The notes under the pieces were generated by a model. It searched no databases. It worked only from the letters and a program-made list of their open reading frames with translations, and was not told the DNA's origin. This document shows, piece after piece, positions 1 through 9,594 of a DNA stretch of 64,000 nt. This DNA is from Dichetophora obliterata (lineage: Eukaryota > Arthropoda > Insecta > Diptera > Sciomyzidae): positions 46,970,982-47,034,981 of the forward strand of contig OY986439.1 of the NCBI GenBank assembly GCA_963920525.1, written 5' to 3'. Position 1 is the first letter of the stretch. Each line of letters opens with the position of its first letter. The translations under genes were made by a program, and so were the position numbers.

Positions 1-1087
1 TAGAGCTAGTAGTGGTTGACGTTGACGAGCTGCTACTACTGGAGCTGGTGCTGTCGTCAGATGAGCTATCACGTCGGAATCGTCGTGGTGTACGCTGGAT
101 TGGTCGCTGTTGTCTTTTCGGAGCCTTGGCTGGTGCTGGAGGTGTTTTTATGGCTGCGCTGTCGGTTTTCACTGTGCTGATGAATTCAGTCAGGTATAGT
201 GGTGGCAGGCTGGTCCTGACTGATTTTTCTACCAAGCCAGTTATTAAATCTGCGAGCTCGCGTCGCTTGTTGGCTGCCTCGATGGGTGAGAACCACTCTC
301 TGCCGCCGACTGTTCGTAGGTCTGCTCCAGGCTCGCGCAAAAATAAGTCTGCGAAGTGAAGTACGAATGGCCCACAGTCTGTTGAATTTAATTGCTGTGG
401 GACCACAACATCGTAGCTTGGCACTGTAGCCTCGTTCCAAGCTGCAAGGGTAGCATTTGGGTGCGCTGCCTTCCACTCGCTTTGGAGGTATGTGCGCAAT
501 ATTGGCGCTACATGGCTTCTGGGTGCGTTGGCAAACGAGTCGAGGATCCATATCCTACCACGTCGCGGTACTGGGCACAACTGGCGTTTCAGGCATATAA
601 TCGCCAAGTACCAATGACATCCTTCGTTGATGGGCACTACAATGTATGCTTTTTCCAAGAGTCGAATGCGTTTTGTCCAGCGACGCAGTCGGTCGATCTG
701 ACTCGGTTCGTAACCGTCACTGGCCACCTGGCTGAGCTGCGTGAAAAAGTGTGAGCTAAAGATGTGTACGCTCGCTTGTGTGGGACTCGGTTGCTGAAGG
801 TACAACCATTTCAAATAGAATTCGATGAGGCTATCGTTAAATAGCCTTCCGCACGCAATTTGCTCGTAATCAGAGCGGTAGATAGTGATGCCGCCCTGGC
901 CGGGGGGGTAGATGAGTATGGCCGATTCGTGGTCTTGAGTTGACGTTCTGCTGACATTGGATTCGCGTGCCGCTGTGGTTAAGCTGTCGCGATTTACCGA
1001 TGAGGTGCTGGCTATGTCGACCCTTTTGCACTGCTCTTCTGCTCTTGCAGGATGGTGTGTACCATTTCCATCATTTGCTCGCTTCAT
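1..1087 (-). CDS. SENP6/SENP7-like (Ulp/C48) SUMO protease ORF, 3' end beyond window
   Basis: An ATG at 1087-1085 opens a frame that stays open for 362 codons to the window edge. Residues about 57-290 match the SENP6/7 (fly velo-like) C48 peptidase plan in order: a YPPGQGG entry strand, LFNDSLIEFYLKWL, VHIFSSHFF, RRWTKRIRLLEKAYIVVP, then the catalytic core. The triad is visible: His158 (EGCHWYLAII), Asp183 (IWILDSF) and Cys238 (STDCGPFVL), with the oxyanion Gln in PQQLNSTDC. The family removes SUMO or edits SUMO chains. The C-terminus becomes basic and then Ser/Thr-rich. There are no introns or breaks in the coding part. The frame lies 1.4 kb downstream of pol on the same strand, with no LTR between, so I infer it is a third ORF of the retroelement. 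Alternatives: a host gene or retrogene beside a 3'-truncated element. Family call strong; membership uncertain. Confidence 0.85.
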   Translation of the reverse strand, partial: MKRANDGNGTHHPARAEEQCKRVDIASTSSVNRDSLTTAARESNVSRTSTQDHESAILIYPPGQGGITIYRSDYEQIACGRLFNDSLIEFYLKWLYLQQPSPTQASVHIFSSHFFTQLSQVASDGYEPSQIDRLRRWTKRIRLLEKAYIVVPINEGCHWYLAIICLKRQLCPVPRRGRIWILDSFANAPRSHVAPILRTYLQSEWKAAHPNATLAAWNEATVPSYDVVVPQQLNSTDCGPFVLHFADLFLREPGADLRTVGGREWFSPIEAANKRRELADLITGLVEKSVRTSLPPLYLTEFISTVKTDSAAIKTPPAPAKAPKRQQRPIQRTPRRFRRDSSSDDSTSSSSSSSSTSTTTSS

Positions 1088-1104
1088 TTTGCACTTGGAT
1101 TTTC

Positions 1105-1160
1105 CTGAATAAATCGTTTAAATCGATGTTATTAGTTGATTTGGAGATTTATAAGTTTAC
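1105..1160 (-). other. Candidate 56-bp intron in the 5' leader of the SUMO-protease ORF
   Basis: Read on the minus strand, this stretch begins GTAAAC after AAG and ends TTTATTCAG, 17 nt before the ORF's ATG. It contains CTAATAAC, a good fly branch-point match, about 25 nt before the acceptor. The length suits small dipteran introns. If used, the ORF is expressed from its own or a spliced subgenomic RNA. Confidence 0.45.
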
Positions 1161-1740
1161 CTTTCAGTTCGCTTGTTGTGTTGTTTTCGAAATAATAATA
1201 ACGAATGCTTGTTTAAATTTCTAGTGTTGCAGGTCTGTCCGATTTTCCGATAACAACCAGTGTTGTTATTTTCTGATTAGATTTTCAGGGCTGCGATTTT
1301 CAAGTGTTGTGTACACGTAACATCGATGTCGCACTACTTGGGTCATACGACCACGAAAGGTATCGCTAGGAGAAAGTGAGCATAGTGTTGGGTTGGTAGC
1401 TGTAGGGGGGGTTTGAGGTGTTAAGAATACATCAAATACGGCGGAATTATATTCAAATAGAATTTTACACATTCTATCCGACATAAAATATGAATTTTGT
1501 CAATTTTATTAATCTCAATCGTGAGAATGAATAGCATAACCCTGTGTCGTGATGACTTTTAATTCTCAATTATGCCTGTCTTTACCTAAGCTTTTCTAAC
1601 TTTACGCTTTCTATTCGTTGGTTACGTCTTATTACGTTGCAGGTTATGTTCTTAATTCGTAATTTTGTCGATTTTCTTGAACTCTTATGCTGTACTACGG
1701 GATTGTGAACGTATTTGGTTCCATCTTTTGGGATTGTACA
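1161..1740. other. AT-rich spacer between pol tail and SUMO-protease ORF
   Basis: No convincing gene. Short frames on both strands lack recognisable domains. On the minus strand this would be the leader or promoter region of the downstream ORF. Confidence 0.4.
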
Positions 1741-2480
1741 ACCTTCTAACAGTTGTTTTCAGCTGGTGTCGCCACTTTGGTGTCCACTTGAGGTTTTTCG
1801 TCTCGCTACTCGGGGTGCAGTTATTGCGCGGTTGCCGCCGCGGTTTGGCAGTTGTTTTATGGCGGATACGGCCGCCGAGTTGGCTGTATGGCTCTGGTGC
1901 TTTTATCGCTGACTCTGGTGATCCTTACTGCACTACTGGCGCAGCAGTCCTGTTGCTCATACCGTGGTACTCTTGACTGCACGATTTTGTTGCTGTGATC
2001 AGGTTCCTAGGGATCTTGTAGCTCTATTAAGATACTACGGCCGTTGATACACTGCCACTGCCGTTTGACCTATTTTTAATGACGATGGTCGCGTCGTATT
2101 CGGCTAGATGACTCTGGGGTTGTTGTCGATGACTCTGGTGATCCTTACTATCCTGCATGGTATAGTAGTCCTGTTGCTCATACCGTGGTCCTTTGACTGC
2201 ACGATTCTGTTGCTGTAACCAGGCTCTGGTGGATCTTGTAGCTCTATTAAGACACTACAGCCGTTGACACACTGCCACTGCCGTTTGACCTATTTTTAAT
2301 GACGATGGTCGCGTCGTATTTCGACTGGTACTTGTCGCTTTCCACAGTTGTTTTAGCGGTTGCCGCCGCGTTTTTGCAGTTGTCCTGCGGATGCCGCCGC
2401 GATGATGCAGTTGTTCTTACGGTTGCTGCCGCCTCTTTGCCCATTTTTTAAAACGACGTTGGCTCGTCGTACTTCGTCTT
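1741..2480 (-). repeat. LTR-related GC-rich modules with a 220-bp tandem duplication
   Basis: Copies at about 1902-2121 and 2122-2341 repeat with a period of 220 bp (for example GGATCTTGTAGCTCTATTAA at 2011 and 2231). The module resembles the block at 9595-9966 inside the 5' LTR, sharing the order CTGTTGCTCA, CTGTTGCT, GATCT and CACTGCC-like words. It is too diverged to be the partner LTR of an element whose gag and pol frames are intact. I read it as an internal 3' region that shares sequence with the LTR. Confidence 0.6.
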
Positions 2481-5400
2481 CTACTTATGACAGTTGGTTT
2501 TGCGGTTGCCGCCGCGGTTGGCAGTTGTTTCTGCGGATGCGGCCGCCTGCTTGACCCCTCCTCCTTGACAGTTGGTTTTGCGGTTGCCGCCGCGGTTGGC
2601 AGTTGTTTCTGCGGATGCGGCCGCCTGCTTGACCCCTCCTCCTTGACAGTTGGTCTTGCGGTTGCCGCCGCGGTTGGCAGTTGTTTCTGCGGATGCGGCC
2701 GCCTGCTTGACCCCTCCTCCTTGACAGTTGGTTTTGCGGTTGCCGCCGCGGTTGGCAGTTGTTTCTGCGGATGCGGCCGCCTGCTTGACCCCTCCTCCTT
2801 GACAGTTGGTTTTGCGGTTGCCGCCGCGGTTGGCAGTTGTTTCTGCGGATGCGGCCGCCTGTGCAGTTGTTTCTGCGGGTGCTGCCGCCTCCTCACAGTT
2901 GTTAACGCGGTTGTTGCCGCGATTGTGACCTTGTTTAACGACGTTGGTCCCGTCGCGGCTCACTTGGCCCTGTGCAGTTGTTTCCGCGGATGCTGCCGCT
3001 GTTTGACCTTGTTTAACGACGTTGGTCCCGTCAACGAACTTCTTCAGTTCGCCGACATGAGCTTTTCTTACTTTGGACTCACCTTTCTTGCGAAGCTGTG
3101 CAATCACGGGCGAAATAAATCCGATGACGACGTAAGGGCCTTCATACTTGGGAGCTAATTTCGCAGCGAAGCTGTTTATTGCGCTAGACAGCGGATGTTG
3201 TTTGACGAGGACCTTCTCGCCTATCCTTGGCTGCCAATCACGCCTACGCAAATTGTAGTGACGCGCCTGGTCGCGCGTAGCTTGACTCAATTTGCAGCGC
3301 ACAAGTTTAAATATTTCTTGCAGTTGTTCTGCACGTGCTGTTGGTGATTGAACTTCTCGGCCGGTGCCCATCGTTTGCTCATCGAAGAGTGCTCCAGGGA
3401 GTCTTGGTTCTCGACCTTGCACTAGAAATGCCGGACTGAAGCCAGTGACATCAGACTTGCTGCTGTTCAGTGCCAAGGTGAGCTCTGGTAGACACTCATC
3501 CCACGTCTTATGTTGATTTCGACTGAATTGCGCTATCATTGTTTTGAGCGTCTTGTTGGTTCTCTCAGTCGGGTTTTCCTGCGGTGAATACGGGGCGGTA
3601 AACTGCTGCCGGGTACCAATCTCCTGCAGGAACTTCCGAAATGCACGACTGCAAAACTGAGAGCCGTTATCAGTTATGAGTACCTTTGGGACTCCAAATC
3701 GGGCTAATATTCTTTCTCGAAAACCTTTTTTCAAATTATCGCTGGTGGCTTTGCGCATCGGTACCGCTTCGGTCCATTTACTAAATTTGTCGAATAGTAC
3801 CAAAATCATGGTGTTACCGTGCTTCGACCTCGGTAATGGCCCAACAAAATCGGCGCACACGACGGACCATGGCTCGTCCGCGATGCGGGACAACATTTTC
3901 CCTGCCGGAGCCTGCTGGCTTGATTTGTAGCGTTGGCATATCTCGCAGCTTCTCACATATCGGCTGACAGCTCGAAACAGGCCAGGCCAGTAATAGCGAT
4001 TGGTTATGCGGCCAATGGTCTTACGAACTCCAAGGTGGCCGGCGCTGGGCTGGTCGTGGTTTTCTGCCATAACTCTCGCTCGCAGGTATGTCGGCACGCA
4101 TAGTTTCCAAGCGGCTGCTTCTTCGTCACCAATCTGGTTAGGTATGTGTCGGTATAGGCTGCCATCTTCTTCCATATAATCAGGAAATTTTTCAGGATTG
4201 TCTCGAACCTCTTGTTTTCGTCGCTCTAGCCAGGGACAATGCTGTGTTTCTGCCGTAACCTCAGTAGTCTTGCACAAGTCCTCCAACGGTTGTCTTGACA
4301 ATGCGTCCGCCACCACGTTCAGCTTACCGCGTCTGTACTGGATGTCAAAGCTATATTGCTGCAACTCGAGAGCCCACCGCGCGATGCGGCCGGACGGACT
4401 CTCTATCGAGTTCAGCCATTTCAAAGAAAGATGGTCGGTGATAACTTTGAAGTGGTAGCCTTCCAAATAACAGCGCATTTTCCGGATGCCCCACACGATG
4501 GCCAGGCACTCCTTTTCCGTAGGGCTGTAATTGCGTTCGGCTTGGATGAGGTGACGACTGGCGTAGGCTATTACGCGCTCGGTGCCGTCAAAATCCTGCG
4601 TCAGCACTGCGCCGAGCCCGTAGTCGCTCGCGTCGGTCTGCAGTACGAAGGTTCGGCTAAAATCTGGACAGGCTAAGACAGGCGCCTTGGTCAATTTTCC
4701 TTTTAAGGCTTCGAACGCTTCTTGTTGTTCAGGTCCCCATCGCCAATGCTTGCCTTTCTTCAGCAATTGTGTCATAGGCTGCGAGATGGTGGCAAAATCG
4801 GGTACAAAACGGCGGTACCACGACGCCACACCCAGATATCGACGCAGTTCCCGAAGGCTCGTCGGCGGTGCCAGATTTTTGATGGCCGCAACCTTATCCG
4901 GATCGGTGTGTATTCCGCTTTCGCTTACTACATGTCCAAGGTACTTCGTTTCGGACCTGAAGAACTCGCACTTCTCTATGTTCAGCTTAAGGTTTGCCGC
5001 TCGTAACCGCCTAAACACCTCCTTCAGATTTTGGATATGCTCCTGTTTTGAACCTCCTGTCACAATGATGTCATCAAGATACGCGAAGGCGAACGGTTCC
5101 AATTCGGGGCCGATGACGGTGTCCAATGCTCGCTGGAATGTGGCCGGTGCTGAGTGTAGTCCGAAGGGCATTACGCGCCACTGAAATAAACCTCGTCCTG
5201 GGACGGTGAAGGCCGTATACTTTTTGCTATCTGAATGCATTGGAATCTGCCAGTACCCATTCTTCAGGTCAAGGCTGCTTATATATTTGGCGTTGCGCAG
5301 CCTGTCCAAAATGTGGTGTATTCGGGGCAGGGGGTATGCGTCTGGAACCGACTTCGCGTTCAGCTGCCTGTAGTCGATGCATAGCCTCCACGAGCCAGTC

Positions 5401-6188
5401 TTCTTACGCACCAGCACTATGGGCGCGCTGTGTGGGCTGTGGGACGGCTCTATGAAGCCCTTTTCTAGCAGCTCGTCTATCTCCTGGTTGATGATTCCCT
5501 GCATTGCCGGGTTCCTCGGGTAATAACGTTGTTTGAGGGGTCGGTCATCCGTCATGACAATCTTATGTGGCGGCACGTGGGCGGTTCCTTGTAGAGCGTC
5601 GAATTCCTGTAGCTCGGTTTTTAAAAATTCATCCAATGATTCTTCTCGGGGCGCTGGGACATCAGACATCGTTGTACACGCTGGTTCGCTGGGTACAGGG
5701 TTTTTTACAGGCCGTAGCATAATAGTTTGGTTACCCCAGCCAAAAGTGGCTTTGGTCCTTATTAAGAAATCCATCCCAAGTAGGAGGTCATCTGTTACTC
5801 CAGGCAGGATGAGCAGGTGTAATTTACATTGCCTTGATCCTACTCTTGCTCTCACGCTCAGGGCTTCTTCAACTACCTGCAAAGACCCATCGGCCATGCG
5901 CACGTTGGTTGTAGTAAATTGTTGATTGTTGGTAGTGCGTAATTTATTTGCTAGCGTGTGGCTGGCAAAGCTGCGTGTGGCTCCTGTGTCGATGGTGGCC
6001 TCTATTTCGTGCTGATCTATTTGCACTCGTACCCAGATTCGCCTGTCATCATGTTGTAGGTGTTTTATTGCTGTCGAGGAGTGTGGCGGCTGGACCCGTT
6101 CTTTCCTCGAACTGGAGCGGGTCCTCTGGCGTTTCCCTGAAACTGTGTTTCGCAACATTCGAAGGTAGCTCGGCCGCGTCGTCCACAT
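2481..6188 (-). CDS. pol: Pol polyprotein (protease, RT, RNase H, integrase)
   Basis: 1,235-codon frame in the -1 register relative to gag. Retropepsin: IDTGAT, catalytic Asp67. RT: residues about 235-410 with YLDD at 370-373. RNase H: TDASDYGLGAVL, Asp519. Integrase: HHCC zinc module at about 711-751, then the DDE core Asp780, Asp840 and Glu875 (PTERTNK). About 185 C-terminal residues after the integrase are low-complexity, including five copies of a 26-residue repeat. The frame's first Met (6188) is probably not a real start, since Pol should arise by frameshifting from Gag within 6065-6188. It catalyses processing, reverse transcription and integration of the element. All key residues are present and no stops are seen. 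Confidence 0.97.
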   Translation of the reverse strand: MWTTRPSYLRMLRNTVSGKRQRTRSSSRKERVQPPHSSTAIKHLQHDDRRIWVRVQIDQHEIEATIDTGATRSFASHTLANKLRTTNNQQFTTTNVRMADGSLQVVEEALSVRARVGSRQCKLHLLILPGVTDDLLLGMDFLIRTKATFGWGNQTIMLRPVKNPVPSEPACTTMSDVPAPREESLDEFLKTELQEFDALQGTAHVPPHKIVMTDDRPLKQRYYPRNPAMQGIINQEIDELLEKGFIEPSHSPHSAPIVLVRKKTGSWRLCIDYRQLNAKSVPDAYPLPRIHHILDRLRNAKYISSLDLKNGYWQIPMHSDSKKYTAFTVPGRGLFQWRVMPFGLHSAPATFQRALDTVIGPELEPFAFAYLDDIIVTGGSKQEHIQNLKEVFRRLRAANLKLNIEKCEFFRSETKYLGHVVSESGIHTDPDKVAAIKNLAPPTSLRELRRYLGVASWYRRFVPDFATISQPMTQLLKKGKHWRWGPEQQEAFEALKGKLTKAPVLACPDFSRTFVLQTDASDYGLGAVLTQDFDGTERVIAYASRHLIQAERNYSPTEKECLAIVWGIRKMRCYLEGYHFKVITDHLSLKWLNSIESPSGRIARWALELQQYSFDIQYRRGKLNVVADALSRQPLEDLCKTTEVTAETQHCPWLERRKQEVRDNPEKFPDYMEEDGSLYRHIPNQIGDEEAAAWKLCVPTYLRARVMAENHDQPSAGHLGVRKTIGRITNRYYWPGLFRAVSRYVRSCEICQRYKSSQQAPAGKMLSRIADEPWSVVCADFVGPLPRSKHGNTMILVLFDKFSKWTEAVPMRKATSDNLKKGFRERILARFGVPKVLITDNGSQFCSRAFRKFLQEIGTRQQFTAPYSPQENPTERTNKTLKTMIAQFSRNQHKTWDECLPELTLALNSSKSDVTGFSPAFLVQGREPRLPGALFDEQTMGTGREVQSPTARAEQLQEIFKLVRCKLSQATRDQARHYNLRRRDWQPRIGEKVLVKQHPLSSAINSFAAKLAPKYEGPYVVIGFISPVIAQLRKKGESKVRKAHVGELKKFVDGTNVVKQGQTAAASAETTAQGQVSRDGTNVVKQGHNRGNNRVNNCEEAAAPAETTAQAAASAETTANRGGNRKTNCQGGGVKQAAASAETTANRGGNRKTNCQGGGVKQAAASAETTANRGGNRKTNCQGGGVKQAAASAETTANRGGNRKTNCQGGGVKQAAASAETTANRGGNRKTNCHK
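2489..2863 (-). repeat. 78-bp minisatellite encoding a 26-residue repeat in Pol tail (about 5 copies)
   Basis: The word CGGTTGCCGC recurs at 2503, 2581, 2659, 2737 and 2815, exactly 78 bp apart. The unit is a multiple of three, so copy-number change keeps the Pol frame. Copies are almost identical (one T/C difference seen at 2654). Shorter diverged relatives continue to about 3050. Confidence 0.95.
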
Positions 6189-7237
6189 TCCTTACAGAAG
6201 CATATTCGATCGTTTCTACATTCCGTTGGCTGATGGTCCTCTTGACCACATCTGCTGCAGGCTATTCGGACGTTGATAAATTCGGCTACTGGTGGTGGTT
6301 CCGGTTCCATATGACTATGCCGTTCGTCTGGAATTTGCTCTGGTGCTTTCGCCTTTGCTGTGTTTGGTATGGCAGATCGATACAATTCCTCCTTGCTTCG
6401 CTGAGGGTTCCTACTCGGTCCTTCCGACCCTCGTATGATTTCGTAGTCCTCAGCAAGGGAGAGCAATTCGGTGAAGCTCGAGAAATCGCGTCGTCGTATG
6501 TATAATTGGTACTCCTGTCGACAGTTTCTGAAAACTCGTTCTACCTTTTGTGCTTCGGTCCAGTGAGCATGCCGCATCAGATCGATAAGGTCCAGGCTAT
6601 ATTCTTTGAACCTCTCCTGCGGCTTCTGTACTCGACTTCGTATTTGGTCCTCTAGGCGCTCAAAGAATCTGGCTGGCAGGAAATAGGTGAGGAATCTGTG
6701 TTTAAAATTTGCCCACGATTCACTGGAGTTTTTATTATTTCGCCACCAAATGAGGGCTCGGTCCTTGAGCAGCTCGGGCATCACCCTAGGAAAGTGGTCC
6801 TTATCCACGCTGTATACACAGGCGAGCTCCTCTAGCCGCTCAACGAATTCCAAGGGGTCTCGGCCCTCCTCGAATCTAACGGGCCACCTTCGGACCTGGT
6901 CCATAATATTGCCGTACGATGATGCCTCGTGAAATCTCCCTCGTCCTGTTGGCACCTCGGGTATCGTGATGCTCACCGGTATGTCCTCTTGGCCTGGTAG
7001 ACTGAGCGCAGCTGTGTGTGTTCCCGGTCGTGGCGATGGCGTTCTTCGGTCGCTGTGTTTGCTTTCCAGCTCCACCAACCGCTTTTGTAATTGCGGGTTG
7101 TCTTCAAGATCGACCACGGCGGCTGCAAATCTCTTGCGTAATTCCTCCACAGTTCCTTCCTCGCTGAGCCCAAACTCGAGGGCGTAAATCTGCAAGTCAT
7201 CCTTCCGAAGGCTGTGTATCCATGAGGTCTTGACCAT
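6065..7237 (-). CDS. gag: Gag polyprotein with zinc knuckle
   Basis: 390 codons. Residues 6-37 look like a SAP-type helix pair (LRKDDL...GTVEELRKRF). The centre (about 105-270) is a Ty3/gypsy capsid domain with the ALIWWRNN and F..RFLTYF type motifs. A CX2CX4HX4C knuckle is at Cys327-Cys340. A second knuckle at about 348-361 has Arg in place of His (CKECGRRGRATFEC). It forms the particle and binds RNA. The start is the first ATG after the leader. The last 124 nt overlap pol, with the frameshift heptamer inside. Confidence 0.93.
   Translation of the reverse strand: MVKTSWIHSLRKDDLQIYALEFGLSEEGTVEELRKRFAAAVVDLEDNPQLQKRLVELESKHSDRRTPSPRPGTHTAALSLPGQEDIPVSITIPEVPTGRGRFHEASSYGNIMDQVRRWPVRFEEGRDPLEFVERLEELACVYSVDKDHFPRVMPELLKDRALIWWRNNKNSSESWANFKHRFLTYFLPARFFERLEDQIRSRVQKPQERFKEYSLDLIDLMRHAHWTEAQKVERVFRNCRQEYQLYIRRRDFSSFTELLSLAEDYEIIRGSEGPSRNPQRSKEELYRSAIPNTAKAKAPEQIPDERHSHMEPEPPPVAEFINVRIACSRCGQEDHQPTECRNDRICFCKECGRRGRATFECCETQFQGNARGPAPVRGKNGSSRHTPRQQ
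6092..6137 (-). promoter_or_regulatory. Programmed -1 ribosomal frameshift signal (gag to pol)
   Basis: Minus-strand order: slippery heptamer GGGAAAC (6137-6131), in gag phase as G GGA AAC; a 6-nt spacer (6130-6125); then GGACCCG (6124-6118), which pairs perfectly with CGGGTCC (6098-6092) across a 19-nt loop. Slipping back one base yields Pol residues KRQRTRSSSRK in the pol frame. Heptamer type, spacer length and stem all fit known -1 sites. Confidence 0.8.
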
Positions 7238-8273
7238 GGTGACTTTGTTCCGTTTAGTTGCCGCAATAACGTGGTGATAATATAATTATTAATTTTTTTT
7301 TTTTTTTTTTTTTGTTTTCTTATTACCCACTCGCCCAACCTAAATTCAAGGAAGAATGTAAGAATGCCTTTACCGTTGCAAATTCCTACCTGATACGTGT
7401 TTTAATACCTCTGAAAATCCAATAAAATTATTAAAGAAAGTTTATTTAATATATCGTGTTCGTTAGCCCTCTGCTAGGTCTCACACTCAATGACTCAAAA
7501 ACGTTTCGCACGGGTGGCACTTTTGCCTCACCCAAAAATTCAAATTAAAATCAATATAAAACGTATTCAATAATCTTGATATAGTTATCAAACGACACCG
7601 TTAATTTACCACCAATAGACCTGTGACTTATAGTATCTCCCAACTATCTATGTGTCAATAGGTCGTGGTCTATTTTCTAGGTGTGGTAAGTTTATCAAGA
7701 TTTGTCCAACCTCTCAGTAAGCAGAATTATACAATTTATTAAAAGCACATGCGAGGGGATACGATTCAACATGTATCTAGTTTCGCACGATATTGGCTTT
7801 TATTTAAAATTAAATGTTGTTAAAATATATTTAATTTATTTACTTTTACAGCGGTCAACAAATTTAAATATCCTTACGCGAGATAGGCTCCTTTGGCTAT
7901 CGTGTATGCGACGGCAGAATATTTAAATTAACTAATTCAATTATTAAATTGGTTTCGTGAGTATGTAGTCCCTTATGGCTACCTCTTGCTCACGACTTGT
8001 GACCACAAAAACAAAATAACTAAATCAAGAGCAGAAAATTATGATATTAAATGTCCTTAAAACGATATACAGTTTCAAGAATATTTAATGTTATTCTCGC
8101 AGCTAAATTGGGAGAAGATAATTAAGTTCCAAAATATTTCAATTTAAAGCTCACTAAATTTGGTAGAATTTAAGCAATTCTGAAATGAGCTATAAATTGT
8201 GAATTTAATTAATATTGTCTTCAAAGATGGTCAAGTATTTAGCTTAATATCCTTTTATTGAGATTGATTTAGT
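7238..8273 (-). other. Retroelement 5' leader, non-coding
   Basis: AT-rich region between primer binding site and gag start. It contains a T-run at about 7291-7313 on the + strand (A-run in the leader). No supported gene. Confidence 0.6.
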
Positions 8274-8291
8274 GTCCCTGCTCGGGCGCCA
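8274..8291 (-). promoter_or_regulatory. Primer binding site, tRNA-Lys type
   Basis: The minus strand reads TGGCGCCCGAGCAGGGAC one base inside the LTR end. From memory this differs by one base from the tRNA-Lys3 site of lentiviruses. The position directly next to the LTR is as expected for minus-strand DNA priming. Confidence 0.88.
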
Positions 8292-8477
8292 TTGTAACGA
8301 TGCGTTCTCACGGCTGAGGTAAGCTCGCCGGAACCAGGATCGTTGCAAGAATTTAGTAATTGCAAACACTAAATCAAACTCAAGGGTTTTCAAATAATGA
8401 CAATATTTATTCACAATTCGTAGCTTAAATCTAACTTAAATCTACCTAGAGCTACCCTAATCAAATTGATCTGTGAT

Positions 8478-8640
8478 AATGTTTCGCAATTTAGATAATG
8501 TTTCGTAGTTTAATAGATGTTTCGTAATTTAAATAATGTTTTGTAATTTAAATAATGCTTTGTAATTTAAATAATGCTTTGTAATTTAAATAATATTTTG
8601 TAATTTAAATATTAATTGTGAGTTTCTGTAGTTTAAATAT
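8478..8640. repeat. 21-bp tandem repeats in LTR
   Basis: About seven imperfect copies of TAATGTTTTGTAATTTAAA-like units. Confidence 0.75.
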
Positions 8641-8710
8641 TGTCCTTAAATTCCAACTGTCTAATCAGCCGGGGAGAATGCGTTACAATGCCAAAGGAAA
8701 GGATGGATTT

Positions 8711-9185
8711 GAAGCACAAAAGGGTCGCAGTTCTCGCTAACCTTAAGGCAAGGAAAAATGCAATCGGGCTACAAGTCGCAGTTCACGCTAAGCTTGTAGT
8801 TCACCGAGGAAAAGGATATTTAGGTTGGGTTTAAAGACCAAGCTTACGTTGGGTACGGGCTCGTCCTTGGACAGCGGATCCGAGAGTTCGCGTTCACGCT
8901 AATCTCGTTGGAGGAAAATAGGTTTTTGGAGGATTAAGAACGGACTGGGTGGTTAGAAGCACAAAAGGGTCGCAGTTCTCGCTAACCTTGAGGCAAGGAA
9001 AATGCAATCGGGTCACAAGTCGCAGTTCACGCAAAGCTTGTGATTCGCCGAGGAAAAGGATGCTTAGGTTAGGTTTAAAGACCAAGCTTACGTTGGGTAC
9101 GGGCTTGACCTTGGACAGTGGATCCGAGAGTTCGCGTTCTCACTAATCTCGTAGGAGGTGGGAATAAGGTTTGAGGAGGAATTAA
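8711..9185. repeat. 245-bp tandem duplication in LTR
   Basis: GAAGCACAAAAGGGTCGCAG at 8711 recurs at 8956, and the copies stay alignable to about 9185. They differ by scattered substitutions and a short indel. Confidence 0.9.
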
Positions 9186-9594
9186 TTTGGCTATTATGAT
9201 TTATTTAATTTCACTCACTTTTAATATTAAATTATTCAAATATTTGTTAGCAAGAATATTTCATATTTTTACTACGTTAAGCTGATATCAAATTATTTAA
9301 AAATGTATTTAATTATCTACGAAATTATTATTAAATAAATCTACAAGAATCAATATAATAAAAAGGAATGAATAAATGATACTTAATATGGTCCTGCTGC
9401 TGCTGACTTCAGGATTTATCCTGGTATGGCCGGCGTTGCTCTGTCTCTGTCGCTGTTGACGTCTTCCTGGTGCTGACGCTTGTGGCTGCTGCGAAATTGG
9501 TGCTGTTGACGTCGACTTTGTTAATCGTCGTTGATTAATTACGACGTCGTTGGTGCACTGCTGCTGCCGATTTGGCTATACGGTTTTGGTGCTG

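Noticed and set aside
186..551. 121-codon minus-strand frame
   Set aside because: It overlaps the SUMO-protease ORF in another frame on the same strand. The protease frame carries the homology.
12..754. + strand frames over the left end
   Set aside because: Shadows of the minus-strand SUMO-protease coding sequence.
1741..2480. 3' LTR of the retroelement
   Set aside because: Only part of it resembles the 5' LTR, it is diverged, and it lacks the TGTAAC/GTTACA ends. Intact gag and pol predict a near-identical partner.
2489..2863. Regularly spaced repeats resembling a CRISPR array
   Set aside because: Units are contiguous with no unique spacers, they encode part of Pol, and the genome is an insect's.
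2487..3158. 223-codon + strand frame with Cys/Gly-rich repeats
   Set aside because: Antisense to the pol tail minisatellite; open only because the 78-bp unit lacks stops in several frames.
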